Source: an uncultured Lachnospiraceae bacterium (GTDB taxonomy: Bacteria > Bacillota > Clostridia > Lachnospirales > Lachnospiraceae). From it: a stretch of DNA of 64,000 nucleotides. A program made the translations under genes and the position numbers. The notes beneath the pieces were generated by a model that saw nothing but the letters and a program-made list of their open reading frames with translations, had not been told where the DNA came from and did no database searches. Location of the stretch: the NCBI GenBank assembly GCA_959022495.1, contig CAUEYX010000014.1, positions 1-64,000 on the forward strand. Direction: 5' to 3'. Below, in pieces: positions 17,183-26,065 of this stretch (position 1 is the stretch's first letter; the number at the start of each line of letters is the position of its first letter).

Positions 17183-17613
17183 CTATCTGAATATTGGTTC
17201 AATATATGTTTTGATTAAATCTATCCTATCCCTTACCTTTGGCACAAAAAGCGCAGAAGATGACACAACTATTTTATCTCTTGTATTCACATAAATTATA
17301 TTTCCTCCATCCCCCATCGCTGCATAACCATCTTCATTTACCCACCATAAATATCCATACGATAAATCATGTTTCTTCCCCCGGCCCCCTAGCAATCAAT
17401 ACTTTGGATATATCCTCTATCTACTGCAATCCCAATCAGTATTGAAATAATACTTTTTGTTACAGAATAAACATGAACCTGGCTTTCTCTTGTACATCCC
17501 TTGAAATATTTTTCATATACCAACTTTCCTTCTTTTAATACCACCACACCTGTGGTATTTCCATAATCAGTGTTGATTTTATGTTCAAGTTCTCTAATTC
17601 TATTCTGATCCAT
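17183..17613 (-). pseudogene. Internally deleted serine hydrolase (class C beta-lactamase-like)
   Basis: Two fragments in different frames. The N-terminal one (from 17613) holds the catalytic SVTKS (SxxK). The C-terminal one (to 17183) holds LSYGYLWWVNEDGY and GGNIIYVN. Compared with the intact relative at 60788-61837, roughly 200 residues are missing between them, joined near 17390 with a frame change and a stop. Not functional as a hydrolase. Confidence 0.8.
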
Positions 17614-17636
17614 GGTATCTCCTTTACTTTAACTAA

Positions 17637-17651
17637 TATGTAAACACATTT
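17637..17651. repeat. 15-bp direct repeat, left copy
   Basis: TATGTAAACACATTT occurs here and again at 18530-18544. The two copies bound an 0.9-kb AT-rich segment of gene remnants; a duplication or recombination scar is possible. Confidence 0.5.
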
Positions 17652-17661
17652 ATTTCCTGCT

Positions 17662-17766
17662 TTATTTTTTTAATATCTTTTTTACTGGATAATAGACCTC
17701 TGTAATGAGATCCTTCTCCTGCAAAATCTCCGAAGGACTTGTTACATAAACTTCATAAAGCGCAAA
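17662..17766 (-). pseudogene. C-terminal remnant of a GyrI-like effector-binding protein
   Basis: A 34-codon open stretch ends YVTSPSEILQEKDLITEVYYPVKK and a stop, which resembles the last strands of GyrI-like effector-binding domains. A stop precedes it and no start is near. Identification is by eye from a short stretch. Confidence 0.4.
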
Positions 17767-17900
17767 TCACTGAAAATACAGTAAATAGAGGCATTTTTCA
17801 TAGTTCTTCCCCTCATGAATCACTTATCTTCACGGCAAATAATAGAGCGTATTTTATGTATGGCAGGCAAAATGCAGGCAATGACTACCACTTATTTTTC

Positions 17901-17929
17901 TTGAATATTCGTAACGAATATGCTATATT
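17901..17929 (+). promoter_or_regulatory. Promoter with palindromic operator in the spacer
   Basis: TTGAAT (17901-17906), a 17-nt spacer and TATATT (17924-17929). The spacer holds a perfect palindrome ATATTCG-TAA-CGAATAT (17905-17921), a position typical for a repressor or a MerR-type activator. It directs transcription into the candidate small RNA. Confidence 0.6.
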
Positions 17930-17935
17930 GTGAAT

Positions 17936-18037
17936 AGTAAAGGAACAACCGCCCACAAGGGGTTGACCTCATAACAAAGAGATAACATAGAATTACCACC
18001 TCATTACTCGCCAAAGTTCCGGGGTGGTTTTTCTATG
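17936..18037 (+). ncRNA. Candidate small RNA (about 100 nt) with intrinsic terminator
   Basis: The stretch between the 17901-17929 promoter and a long terminator has no open frame with a ribosome site. The terminator pairs CATAGAA (17986-17992) and ACCACC (17995-18000) with GGTGGT (18023-18028) and TTCTATG (18031-18037), with a T-tract inside the arm. An upstream hairpin AACC...GGTT lies near 17950. Layout and terminator type resemble antitoxin RNAs of type I loci with holin-like toxins, but no such toxin frame is seen opposite. Confidence 0.45.
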
Positions 18038-18047
18038 CCTTAAAGCA

Positions 18048-18170
18048 CTATCTGATAAACGTAACTATATTCGGATAGCCTATTTTATATAAATAAGAAT
18101 CACAAAAATTTTGAAATGATCCCGCATCCAGTTGCAGTATTTTTTGTTTGATAGTTTCAATATTAGCCAT
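18048..18170 (-). pseudogene. N-terminal remnant (40 codons) of a Mrr/STAND-type protein
   Basis: ATG with AGAGGTG 6 nt upstream opens a 40-residue frame beginning MANIETIKQKILQLDAGSF, with CDSYLYKIGYPNI further on. From memory this is the beginning of large bacterial proteins with a restriction-endonuclease-like N-terminus and an ATPase. Here it ends after VTFIR, just where the nuclease core would begin. Either a truncation scar or a translated fragment. Confidence 0.5.
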
Positions 18171-18207
18171 AACCAACACCTCTACTATTTCAAATCCTTT
18201 TGTCCCA

Positions 18208-18523
18208 CTAAATTATCTTAAAATATTTAAATACATCTTTTATTGCTTTCTCTTTTTCAACATGGCAAATTAGTTTTTTTGAACTATCACTTTGGGGATT
18301 GTTATAGTTTTCTCTTTCCTTAATCCCACATTTTTCTTTTAATTGTGCGATATACAAGCTACTGATTTTCAATTCCGTATGATTCAGTCATACTCCTTAA
18401 TTCCTCATAGGCAGCCTTACACTCTGCCGTCGTTAAATCCATCTCACTCATTTCCAATTCCACTTCTATACTCTGTTTTGCATGAAGTTTGGAAAGCAAA
18501 CACACCGTCTCCACATGTGTCGG
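18208..18523 (-). pseudogene. Frameshifted C-terminal tail of an RlmD-type methyltransferase
   Basis: Begins at THVETVCLLSKLHAKQ, the point where RlmD/RumA proteins end their catalytic domain. It continues with VELEMSEMDLTTAECKAAYE, then shifts by one base near SYGIE into SSLYIAQLKEKCGIKE and ends KYFKII. No methyltransferase domain precedes it. Such tails mark the downstream side of elements inserted into the 3' end of rlmD, and an intact rlmD lies 6 kb upstream in the same orientation. Confidence 0.65.
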
Positions 18524-18529
18524 AGTTAC

Positions 18530-18544
18530 TATGTAAACACATTT
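18530..18544. repeat. 15-bp direct repeat, right copy
   Basis: Second TATGTAAACACATTT, directly at the start of the rlmD-tail remnant; see the copy at 17637-17651. Confidence 0.5.
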
Positions 18545-18586
18545 TTTTTATTCTCGTCACTTGTATAGGAATACAATTTGGCAGTA

Positions 18587-19608
18587 TTACTTTTTTGCTT
18601 TCTTCTTTGCCTTACTATGCAATTTTTTGATACTTTCTAGATACTCTTCCTCGATCGGCGATAAGTTTTGAACCTGATACTTTCTATATTCTGCTGTTGC
18701 TTTTTCTATTGCCTGTACATGGCTGATTGTTCCTGCTCCCTGCAATAAATTTTCCCCAGCCGTTTTCAATACATTATGAAGATGCTCCACGTAATCCGAC
18801 ATATACATGGGATTATGACGCATAGCCTGGATCTCAGCAAAATCAAAATATCCAGATACAATATTATTTAAAATTTTCAGTTCCTCGTCATTAAGATAAT
18901 TCTTTGCAATCCCTATATCTTTTAATGTAGGAAAATCGCCCGAAAAACTTTTAAGTCCCATAAAGGGCTGGCTTGCATCTGCACGTTCATATATAACCTC
19001 AGCAGCTGTATGCCCATGTGCCGCATAATGCAATTAGTTCTGCACCATTTTAAAAAATGCAATAGATTCACTGCTCTTAGGATCATAGTCAACGCTCGTT
19101 GCATAAAGGTCAAGAACCTGTCGGTACATCACTTTTTCAGACGAACGGATATCCCGTATGCGATCTAATAATTCTTTCCAGTAGTTTCCTCCGCCTAAGT
19201 TTTTCAAACGCTCATCATCCATTGTAAAACCTTTTATCATATATTCTTTTAAACGTTCAGTTGCCCAACGACGAAATTGCGTAGCAATGAAAGATTTCAC
19301 ACGATATCCAAGAGAAATTATCATGTCAAGATTATAATGGGTAATATTATAATTCTTGCCATCAGCAGCAGTTGTTCGGAATTTCCGAACAACTGAATCC
19401 TCCTCCAATTCACCCTCTTCAAATATATGCTTAATATGTTCACTGATATTGGATTTACTGGTCTGATATAATTCACATAATTGAGCTTGTGTAAGCCAAA
19501 CCGTTTCATCCTGAAATTTTACATCTACCTTTGTATTTCCATCTTCTGTCCGGTATATGATAATTTCACTTTGTGTATTTTTCCCAACGTCCTTTTTTTA
19601 TCTGTCAC
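18587..19608 (-). pseudogene. rhuM: rhuM-family gene broken by a nonsense codon and a frameshift
   Basis: RhuM proteins are found on pathogenicity islands and phage-like elements; their function is unclear. The reading begins near a GTG at 19608 (AAGGAG upstream) and shows family stretches SEIIIYRTEDGNTKVDV, VWLTQAQLCELYQTSKSNI and EEDSVVRKFRTTAADGKNY. Two defects are seen: a run of seven A (19593-19599, coding sense) puts the GTG out of frame by one base, and codon 19036-19034 is TAA, where the sequence around VQN-LHYAAHG suggests an ancestral AAA. The 3' part after the stop is open to 18587. The gene was probably intact until recently. Confidence 0.75.
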
Positions 19609-19626
19609 AGTTCCACTCCTTCCCAA

Positions 19627-22600
19627 TCATATTTCTTCTCCCAAAAAATACGCTATCTGAGAGCCTTGATTTATCATATATTCTAATATAGTCTGTATCT
19701 TCTGCAAAAGCTCCGTGTTCTCTCTAAACTCTGTTCTATGATGTGCCACAAAACTTCCAATATATTCCTCAAGATAATATAGTGTATAGTCATAAAACTG
19801 TACCCTGCATTCTGAGTCTTTCATAATCAGTTTATATATCCACTCAATCCCAATCTCATTATAAGTTTCCATCCCAACTGTATTCAGCAGCTTAGCCAAC
19901 GCATAAAACACCGCTTTAATGCTTCTTGATTTTTCAACAAAATCCGTAAAAAATGCAGCCCTTTCCGCGGAAAGCAAATCACATTTATGAACATCTTTCC
20001 GCCAAGAAGTATTTGCAAATAGATACGTTACAATAACCCTATCCTCTCCAAAAGGTACATTGTTGTTCGTATAATAATCATGCATTCCTTTATTACCAAG
20101 TTCAATCATCTTTGGTTTCATAAGTTCCCATATATTCCAAAATTCATTTGTCTTTTTATAAACCTCCTGATCTATAATAAGCCATTTTAATAGTTCTCTT
20201 ACATTCTCATTTCTGACAATATCTGCCCTTTCCATAAAAGACTCAATCAAAACTTTTCTTTCTAAATTATCACAATGTAACAGTACATCTGCAAACCAAA
20301 CAATGAAATTCAATGTATAACCTATGAGATTTCTTCGTTCTTCTTTCCCATCATATTTTTTGCCAAATGTCATTTTTATTGTTTTATCTTTCGTCAATTC
20401 AACAATCTTAAATGCCTCTTTCATATCTACAGAAACAAATGATATGACAACAAACGTCGCCGCGCCACTTAGCTTTGTAAAATCAATATCAGCCAGACCG
20501 ATAGAATCTTTCATGAAAGCCTGTTCTATATTTTGTTGATAGCTTTCCAAAAAAGTATCAAGAGAAGAGAGTTCTCTCTGTTTCATAATTTGTATTTCGT
20601 ACTCATCAGCAAGCAAAGAAAAAATATAAACAAGCTTCCATCCATCCGTTGAACTCTGTTTCCATATAGCATTCGCAATCTGTTTTATAATCCGGCCATC
20701 ATCACTCCAGTCTTTAAGCACCAGTTTTAAGAGCAAATATAGTGGATTTTTATTGTCTGCTGTTTTTGTATTTTCTCCATTTATTAGTAATATAAGACCA
20801 AGCGTAATTGCTTCTACCCCATTTCCTGCTTGTCCAAATTCAAAATCTGATATTTCCGAAAACGAAGCTCCAAGTTCAAAAATAATATTCCTGCAAAAGT
20901 TCCTATCTCTATCTGTCAAATCCTTCCCAAAATCTCTAAGCAATACTGCACACGTATATGGAACAATTGAAAGATATCGATGAAATAAAAATGACTGTTC
21001 TTCATATACAAAATTATCTTTGCTATTATAATTACATAGATACTCCCACAGTTCTTCTAATTCCTTCAATACTATCGTTACGTTCGCATATTTATCATAT
21101 TCTTTAAATTTCTCATTTCCATTAAATTTATAATCGCTCCATAATTCCAAATCCATATATTGATAATGATAGTCTCTTGCTTCCCTGCCCTCTTTACTTA
21201 GTTCCTCCATATCTTCGGTAAAATCAGGCATCACCATGCACATATTATTTCCTTTACCATCGGGTTCAACATTAATAACTCTTTTATAATGACGCAAATC
21301 CATTCTATAATATGCATACTTGTCTGCTGTTTGCCATGTATCAATATCCTTTGTCGCATCATCAATAGCCTGATAAATTTTTTGTAACCGCACACTATAT
21401 TCTTCCCCAGATATTTCATTTTTGTCCGTCTGGTATTGAAGAATAATGTCCTCTAGCCTCTTTTGTCTATGTGGAAGTTTATTAGCTTCTCTCCGTTCTT
21501 CTTCAAAGGTATTATCTCCATGCAGCAAAAATGATGCCTGCTGCTCGGATGCAAATCGATATGAATCAAAGTGAAATATCTCTTTTGTTTTAAGGAGATC
21601 ACAGACAATATCAATCATTTTCTCTGGATACGCTTCAGCAATACTTACAATAACTGCCGTCAACATAACATTTTCAGATTTTATTAATATATCTCTACAA
21701 AAATCTATTACCACATTAGAATCAGAATTTTTCACCACATTAAGAAGCCATGTCTCAAATCCCATCAATAAACTGACAAGAAGAGCTGAACCCACATGCG
21801 TTCCTCTGTACATTTTCCAAAGACGATCAGATACTGTCTGCTCTACCTCTTGCCCTTTCACATAAATCATGATTTTGATGCATTCTTTATAATCTATATT
21901 CAAATGTGATTCTAAATAATTTTCACCTACCTTATTGCAAAAACAAATCAAAAAATCAATTGCCGCATCCTGATTATTTTGCAGTAAATCTATTATTGGC
22001 GTCTTGTACGCACTCGCCGGATAGTATTTATTCGACAGATGTGAATCAATTCCGAAATAGCTATCTATATCTACACTTCGATAAACAGGTAATTGACCCT
22101 GACTAAGCCACATTGTTTCCATTAATCTGATTGTCATTTCAGGCATCGCAAACGGTATTTGTCCATAGTGATAAATGTCTGTTACCGCACGCTCTGCCAA
22201 CTCACTATACATTCTATAAACATTTGAATTTATTTTAGCATAGCAAGCATCTACCCCATCGCCTTTCAGAGCATCTAAAACAGCTTGAAAAATATTGTTT
22301 AGTTCATCCTTAATCATCCATGCAGAATTACACAAAATATCATACAATTTATCAATCTTTTCATCCTTTAATTCATATCTTAAATCTTTATCATTTGATA
22401 CGTATTCTAACAAAAATAATCCTATTTTCCCGGCAAACGCTGTATTTTCTTCTTTTTTATTTTCAATATGCTTTGTCCATGAATCCAGAACCTCAATTAC
22501 AACAGAAGCCATTTCTTTGTCCCAACATATTGATTCTTTATGGGTAAAAATATAAACAAATAACTCTTTCCATGCATATCCAGAAGGCTTCGACAACCGA

Positions 22601-24426
22601 AACGGTATAAGATTTCCACGATTAAAATATATTTCTTCATGTTCCGCTACACGGCAACATGTATTAATCAGAAAAGCAATTTTCTTTAACATTTCATAGT
22701 TATTACCAGTCATGCTTAATTCAATTTTATGATAAATATCTTTTAAGTTTTCTGTACTGATAACTGTCAGCAAAACTTCATCTTTCCATATCCGATTGAC
22801 ATCTTTATCATCAAGAATCTTAAAAATAATATTCTGATGTTCTTCTCTGCTTGCAAAGTCTGACAACCATCCCCGGAACAATTTTCTAATTCGAAGAGAA
22901 GTCCGAAACTTTGCAAAAAACTGATCCGCTTCAATATTCTTTTTATATTGATCTGTAAAAATATGGTTAACAGCCAACTCCTCAAATACATCATGACTAT
23001 GATAGTATTTTCTAGCATCATCCGTCTGATTTAATATACCAGTTTGCTCCAGTCCAGCAAAAGCTTCATAATCATCACTTGATTGTATTTCATACAAATA
23101 GCTTTCATGCTGAAGCATCTCCATTGTGATAAATAAAAGAGCCTGTTCTCTTCTGGTCGGCATATTGTTTTTACGTTTTTTATTATTTCGTACAATATCT
23201 TCCCATACCTTTTCTTCAAAAGCTTCCCTATTCAAGGCAATTCTTTCTTCATCATCCACATTATCAAGCGCAAGATATAAATTTAGATAAAATGGCGCAC
23301 AAAGAAGTTGTTTAAGTCTTTTATCACTTGGCAGCCTGAAACCATGTTTATTAGACAGTTCTAAAAGATTGTTATTGCTAATTAACTCTACATGGTACTG
23401 CTGAACTTTAACTCCATTCAACAATAGATTATGAAAAGATTCTCTATAAACTGTTCTAATTGTAAGAATCAATTTCCATCCTGCTTTTATAAAAACCCAA
23501 AGAATTTCTTCAAATGTCTGTTGATTTTCTAAAACAAAATATTTCTCGACCGCATCAATATATAAAATTTTTATATTTGCCTCATTATAAATATCTAGTA
23601 CTTCATCTATTGTCAGCAAGCCATGCAGTGCCAAAAATTTCAATTTACCATCCACATCCATATCTGTACTCTTAAATGCAAGGAATACTGCCTCATCTTT
23701 AAGATTTATTACAGTCCGTTTAATTAATGCAGATTTACCTGAACCCGCATCTCCATCTACAATCAGGATTTGGTTGCTTGAATTCAGAAAGCTCTCAAAA
23801 TCCAACTTATTATGTTCTAAAACAATCGAATTCTCCTTATATGTCATATTTGTACTGACATTCCCTAATATATCATTTTTATGTTTATCAAGGCTTTCAC
23901 AACATTTCTGGACTGCAGAATCCACCTGAAAAAAAACATTTCTGCAAATAGTAAGCTTACTATCCTGCATAAGCTGCGCTTCAATATTACTAAGCACACG
24001 CCACACGATTTTTATATTAAATTTTTGAGCTGTATTTTCTACTTTAATTTTGTATGAGGGTTCCACAATATTTTTCTTCGAACTTGGAGCAAACTCTCGG
24101 CTTATATAAAAATACAATGTTGTAATGCCCGGATATGATCTTGCTGCCCCTTCTACAGCTTCTATCAATTCATCCTTTTTGCTAGACATAGAAACACTGT
24201 CCGCATAATATTTTGCTTGAAATCCGATAAATTCATCCCCCACCCGAATCGGATTAGTTTCTATGTGCGGCTGATTAAAATAACGAAAAATACCATTTTT
24301 CTGATTAAACTCATGACAAAACAAATAATAGGCAAGATTCTCAAATGCTCTTTGCGGATTATCTGAAAATTTATAGTCAAATGCTTTCCAATCTACAGAA
24401 GTTTCTGGTATCATAAACTCCCCCAT
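19627..24426 (-). CDS. Giant STAND-type ATPase with N-terminal nuclease-like domain (Avs-like)
   Basis: 1,599 residues, intact. Residues 1-155 look like a PD-(D/E)xK nuclease: Glu56 in HIETNPI, acidic GDE at 63-65, then GFQAKYY with Gln70 and Lys72. A P-loop follows: Walker A GDAGSGKSA (225-233) and Walker B ILYIDAVEK (287-295). The remaining 1,100 residues are helix-rich with no catalytic motif I recognise, as in the sensor arms of antiviral STAND (Avs) proteins. This order (nuclease, NTPase, long sensor) is that of single-gene abortive-infection systems. The gene is far richer in A+T than the flanking core and lies in the degraded island beside rlmD. The start is uncertain between 24426 and an ATG at 24414 that follows GGGGGAG. 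Confidence 0.8.
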   Translation of the reverse strand: MGEFMIPETSVDWKAFDYKFSDNPQRAFENLAYYLFCHEFNQKNGIFRYFNQPHIETNPIRVGDEFIGFQAKYYADSVSMSSKKDELIEAVEGAARSYPGITTLYFYISREFAPSSKKNIVEPSYKIKVENTAQKFNIKIVWRVLSNIEAQLMQDSKLTICRNVFFQVDSAVQKCCESLDKHKNDILGNVSTNMTYKENSIVLEHNKLDFESFLNSSNQILIVDGDAGSGKSALIKRTVINLKDEAVFLAFKSTDMDVDGKLKFLALHGLLTIDEVLDIYNEANIKILYIDAVEKYFVLENQQTFEEILWVFIKAGWKLILTIRTVYRESFHNLLLNGVKVQQYHVELISNNNLLELSNKHGFRLPSDKRLKQLLCAPFYLNLYLALDNVDDEERIALNREAFEEKVWEDIVRNNKKRKNNMPTRREQALLFITMEMLQHESYLYEIQSSDDYEAFAGLEQTGILNQTDDARKYYHSHDVFEELAVNHIFTDQYKKNIEADQFFAKFRTSLRIRKLFRGWLSDFASREEHQNIIFKILDDKDVNRIWKDEVLLTVISTENLKDIYHKIELSMTGNNYEMLKKIAFLINTCCRVAEHEEIYFNRGNLIPFRLSKPSGYAWKELFVYIFTHKESICWDKEMASVVIEVLDSWTKHIENKKEENTAFAGKIGLFLLEYVSNDKDLRYELKDEKIDKLYDILCNSAWMIKDELNNIFQAVLDALKGDGVDACYAKINSNVYRMYSELAERAVTDIYHYGQIPFAMPEMTIRLMETMWLSQGQLPVYRSVDIDSYFGIDSHLSNKYYPASAYKTPIIDLLQNNQDAAIDFLICFCNKVGENYLESHLNIDYKECIKIMIYVKGQEVEQTVSDRLWKMYRGTHVGSALLVSLLMGFETWLLNVVKNSDSNVVIDFCRDILIKSENVMLTAVIVSIAEAYPEKMIDIVCDLLKTKEIFHFDSYRFASEQQASFLLHGDNTFEEERREANKLPHRQKRLEDIILQYQTDKNEISGEEYSVRLQKIYQAIDDATKDIDTWQTADKYAYYRMDLRHYKRVINVEPDGKGNNMCMVMPDFTEDMEELSKEGREARDYHYQYMDLELWSDYKFNGNEKFKEYDKYANVTIVLKELEELWEYLCNYNSKDNFVYEEQSFLFHRYLSIVPYTCAVLLRDFGKDLTDRDRNFCRNIIFELGASFSEISDFEFGQAGNGVEAITLGLILLINGENTKTADNKNPLYLLLKLVLKDWSDDGRIIKQIANAIWKQSSTDGWKLVYIFSLLADEYEIQIMKQRELSSLDTFLESYQQNIEQAFMKDSIGLADIDFTKLSGAATFVVISFVSVDMKEAFKIVELTKDKTIKMTFGKKYDGKEERRNLIGYTLNFIVWFADVLLHCDNLERKVLIESFMERADIVRNENVRELLKWLIIDQEVYKKTNEFWNIWELMKPKMIELGNKGMHDYYTNNNVPFGEDRVIVTYLFANTSWRKDVHKCDLLSAERAAFFTDFVEKSRSIKAVFYALAKLLNTVGMETYNEIGIEWIYKLIMKDSECRVQFYDYTLYYLEEYIGSFVAHHRTEFRENTELLQKIQTILEYMINQGSQIAYFLGEEI

Positions 24427-24458
24427 TTCTTTTTAGTACTTTTATGACAAATTAAATA

Positions 24459-24629
24459 CTAATTCTTTGTATTTCCACATCCGATATCTACTACTACCGA
24501 AACATCGAAATATTTCTCCACCCGTTTATTTTGATTTCCTTCCTCATCTTCCACGAACACAAAATGTCTGTAAAATTGCTTAAAATAAAGCACTTCTACA
24601 AGTCTTTCTTTTGTATCAACACCACACAT
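24459..24629 (-). other. 56-codon reading frame overlapping the rlmD 3' end
   Basis: An ATG inside the last codons of rlmD (another frame) opens a 56-residue frame that begins MCGVDTKERLVEVLYF, passes FVFVEDEEGNQNKRVEKYF and stops at 24459. It has no clear ribosome site. It might be a leftover of an element end at the rlmD hotspot or chance; I do not recognise the protein. Confidence 0.25.
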
Positions 24630-25990
24630 TCTGTATGCACCGTCATCGGAAATTGGTCCACCGCCCTCACTTTCTTTAGCTCATATCCTTCCCCGCACAG
24701 GTATTTCAGATCCCTCGCCAGCGTCGCGGGATCGCAGCTTACATACACGATTTTCTCCGGCGCCATCTTTACGATCGTCTTAAGCAGCGACTCATCGCAC
24801 CCTTTCCTGGGCGGATCTACCACAATCACATCCGCATGGGCCGTTCTGCCGCCGTGCTCCCGGGCGTATTTTTCATAATACGCGGGCAGTACTTCCTCCG
24901 CTTTCCCCGCATAGAACTGGGCGTTAGTTATGCTGTTAATCTCTGCATTTCTTCTGGCGTCATCTATCGCCTGCGGCACGATTTCCACTCCATACACCTG
25001 TCCTGCCTTCTGCGCAAGAAAGAGGGAAATCGTCCCGATCCCGCAGTATAAATCCCATACAGTCTCCCCGCCCTCTAAGCCGGCATATTCCAGGGCGAGG
25101 CTGTACAGTTTCTCTGTCTGCACCGGATTCACCTGATAGAAAGACAGCGGAGAGATTTGATATTTGATATCCCCGATGTAGTCTGTGATATATCCCTGCC
25201 CCCAGAGCACCTCATAAGAATTCCCCATGATAACGTTCGTCTGTTTTGTATTCCGGCTGATGGAAATACTCTTCATTCCGTCTATTACGCAGAGTCTCTG
25301 GATGAGTTCATCCGCATGGGGAAGCCCGCTGCCATTTATGACAATACAGACCATAATTTCTTTGGTTGTAAATCCATAACGGATCAGCACATGACGCACC
25401 AGCCCGCTGCCATTTTTTTCATCATAAGCGGAAATCTGATTTTTTCTCATGAAATCAAGAACAATTTCTAATATTTCTTTGTTGACAGGCACACCCAGGA
25501 CACAGTCTGTATTGGCGATGATATCATGGGTTCGTCCTGCATAGAATCCGGTCACCGGATTTCCTTCCTTATCTGTGCCGAAGGGAAACTGCGCCTTATT
25601 GCGGTAGTAAAAGGGCTCCTCCATGCCGACGACCGGCTCTGTCACACGATCTATAAGCGCCGGGTCAAATCCGCCGATCCGCTCCAGGCTGCCGCGCACT
25701 TTCTGCTCTTTGAAAGCGAGCTGTCTTTCATAAGACATCTCCTGTATCTGACATCCCCCGCATCGGCGCGCAAAGGAGCATTTCCACTCCACACGGTCAG
25801 GGGATGACTCCAGGATCTTCATAAGCCTCGCATACCCATAGTTCTTTTTTGCTTTCATAACTTTGGCTTCCACCGTGTCCCCGATGACGGCATCTTTAAT
25901 AAACAGGGTATACCCGTCTACTTTTCCGATCCCTTCTCCGTTCACCCCAATGTCCGTAATTTTCACGACTGCCGTATCATTTTTCTGCAT
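24596..25990 (-). CDS. rlmD: 23S rRNA (uracil-5-)-methyltransferase, RlmD/RlmCD type
   Basis: 464 residues. N-terminal TRAM domain (VVKITDIGVNGEGIGKV), an iron-sulfur cluster site CSFARRCGGCQ near residue 70, SAM-binding VWDLYCGIGTISLFL, VVDPPRKGCDE, and the catalytic Cys in VSCDPATLARDL. It makes m5U in 23S rRNA. The start at 25990 follows AAGGGAG; the longer frame to 26059 lacks a site. The C-terminus is short (ECVVLIQKKDL) and the AT-rich island begins right after it. The 3' end of this gene family is a known integration hotspot for integrative elements and phages. Confidence 0.92.
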   Translation of the reverse strand: MQKNDTAVVKITDIGVNGEGIGKVDGYTLFIKDAVIGDTVEAKVMKAKKNYGYARLMKILESSPDRVEWKCSFARRCGGCQIQEMSYERQLAFKEQKVRGSLERIGGFDPALIDRVTEPVVGMEEPFYYRNKAQFPFGTDKEGNPVTGFYAGRTHDIIANTDCVLGVPVNKEILEIVLDFMRKNQISAYDEKNGSGLVRHVLIRYGFTTKEIMVCIVINGSGLPHADELIQRLCVIDGMKSISISRNTKQTNVIMGNSYEVLWGQGYITDYIGDIKYQISPLSFYQVNPVQTEKLYSLALEYAGLEGGETVWDLYCGIGTISLFLAQKAGQVYGVEIVPQAIDDARRNAEINSITNAQFYAGKAEEVLPAYYEKYAREHGGRTAHADVIVVDPPRKGCDESLLKTIVKMAPEKIVYVSCDPATLARDLKYLCGEGYELKKVRAVDQFPMTVHTECVVLIQKKDL

Positions 25991-26065
25991 AGCCTGCTCC
26001 CTTTCATATCGAATCCGCGCAAAAGCGGGGACGCATCCCCGCATCTGTGATTGCCACATGCCGTT

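Noticed and set aside
17183..24629. The AT-rich island as an intact prophage or ICE
   Set aside because: No integrase, relaxase, terminase, capsid or replication gene is present; only remnants and one large intact gene.
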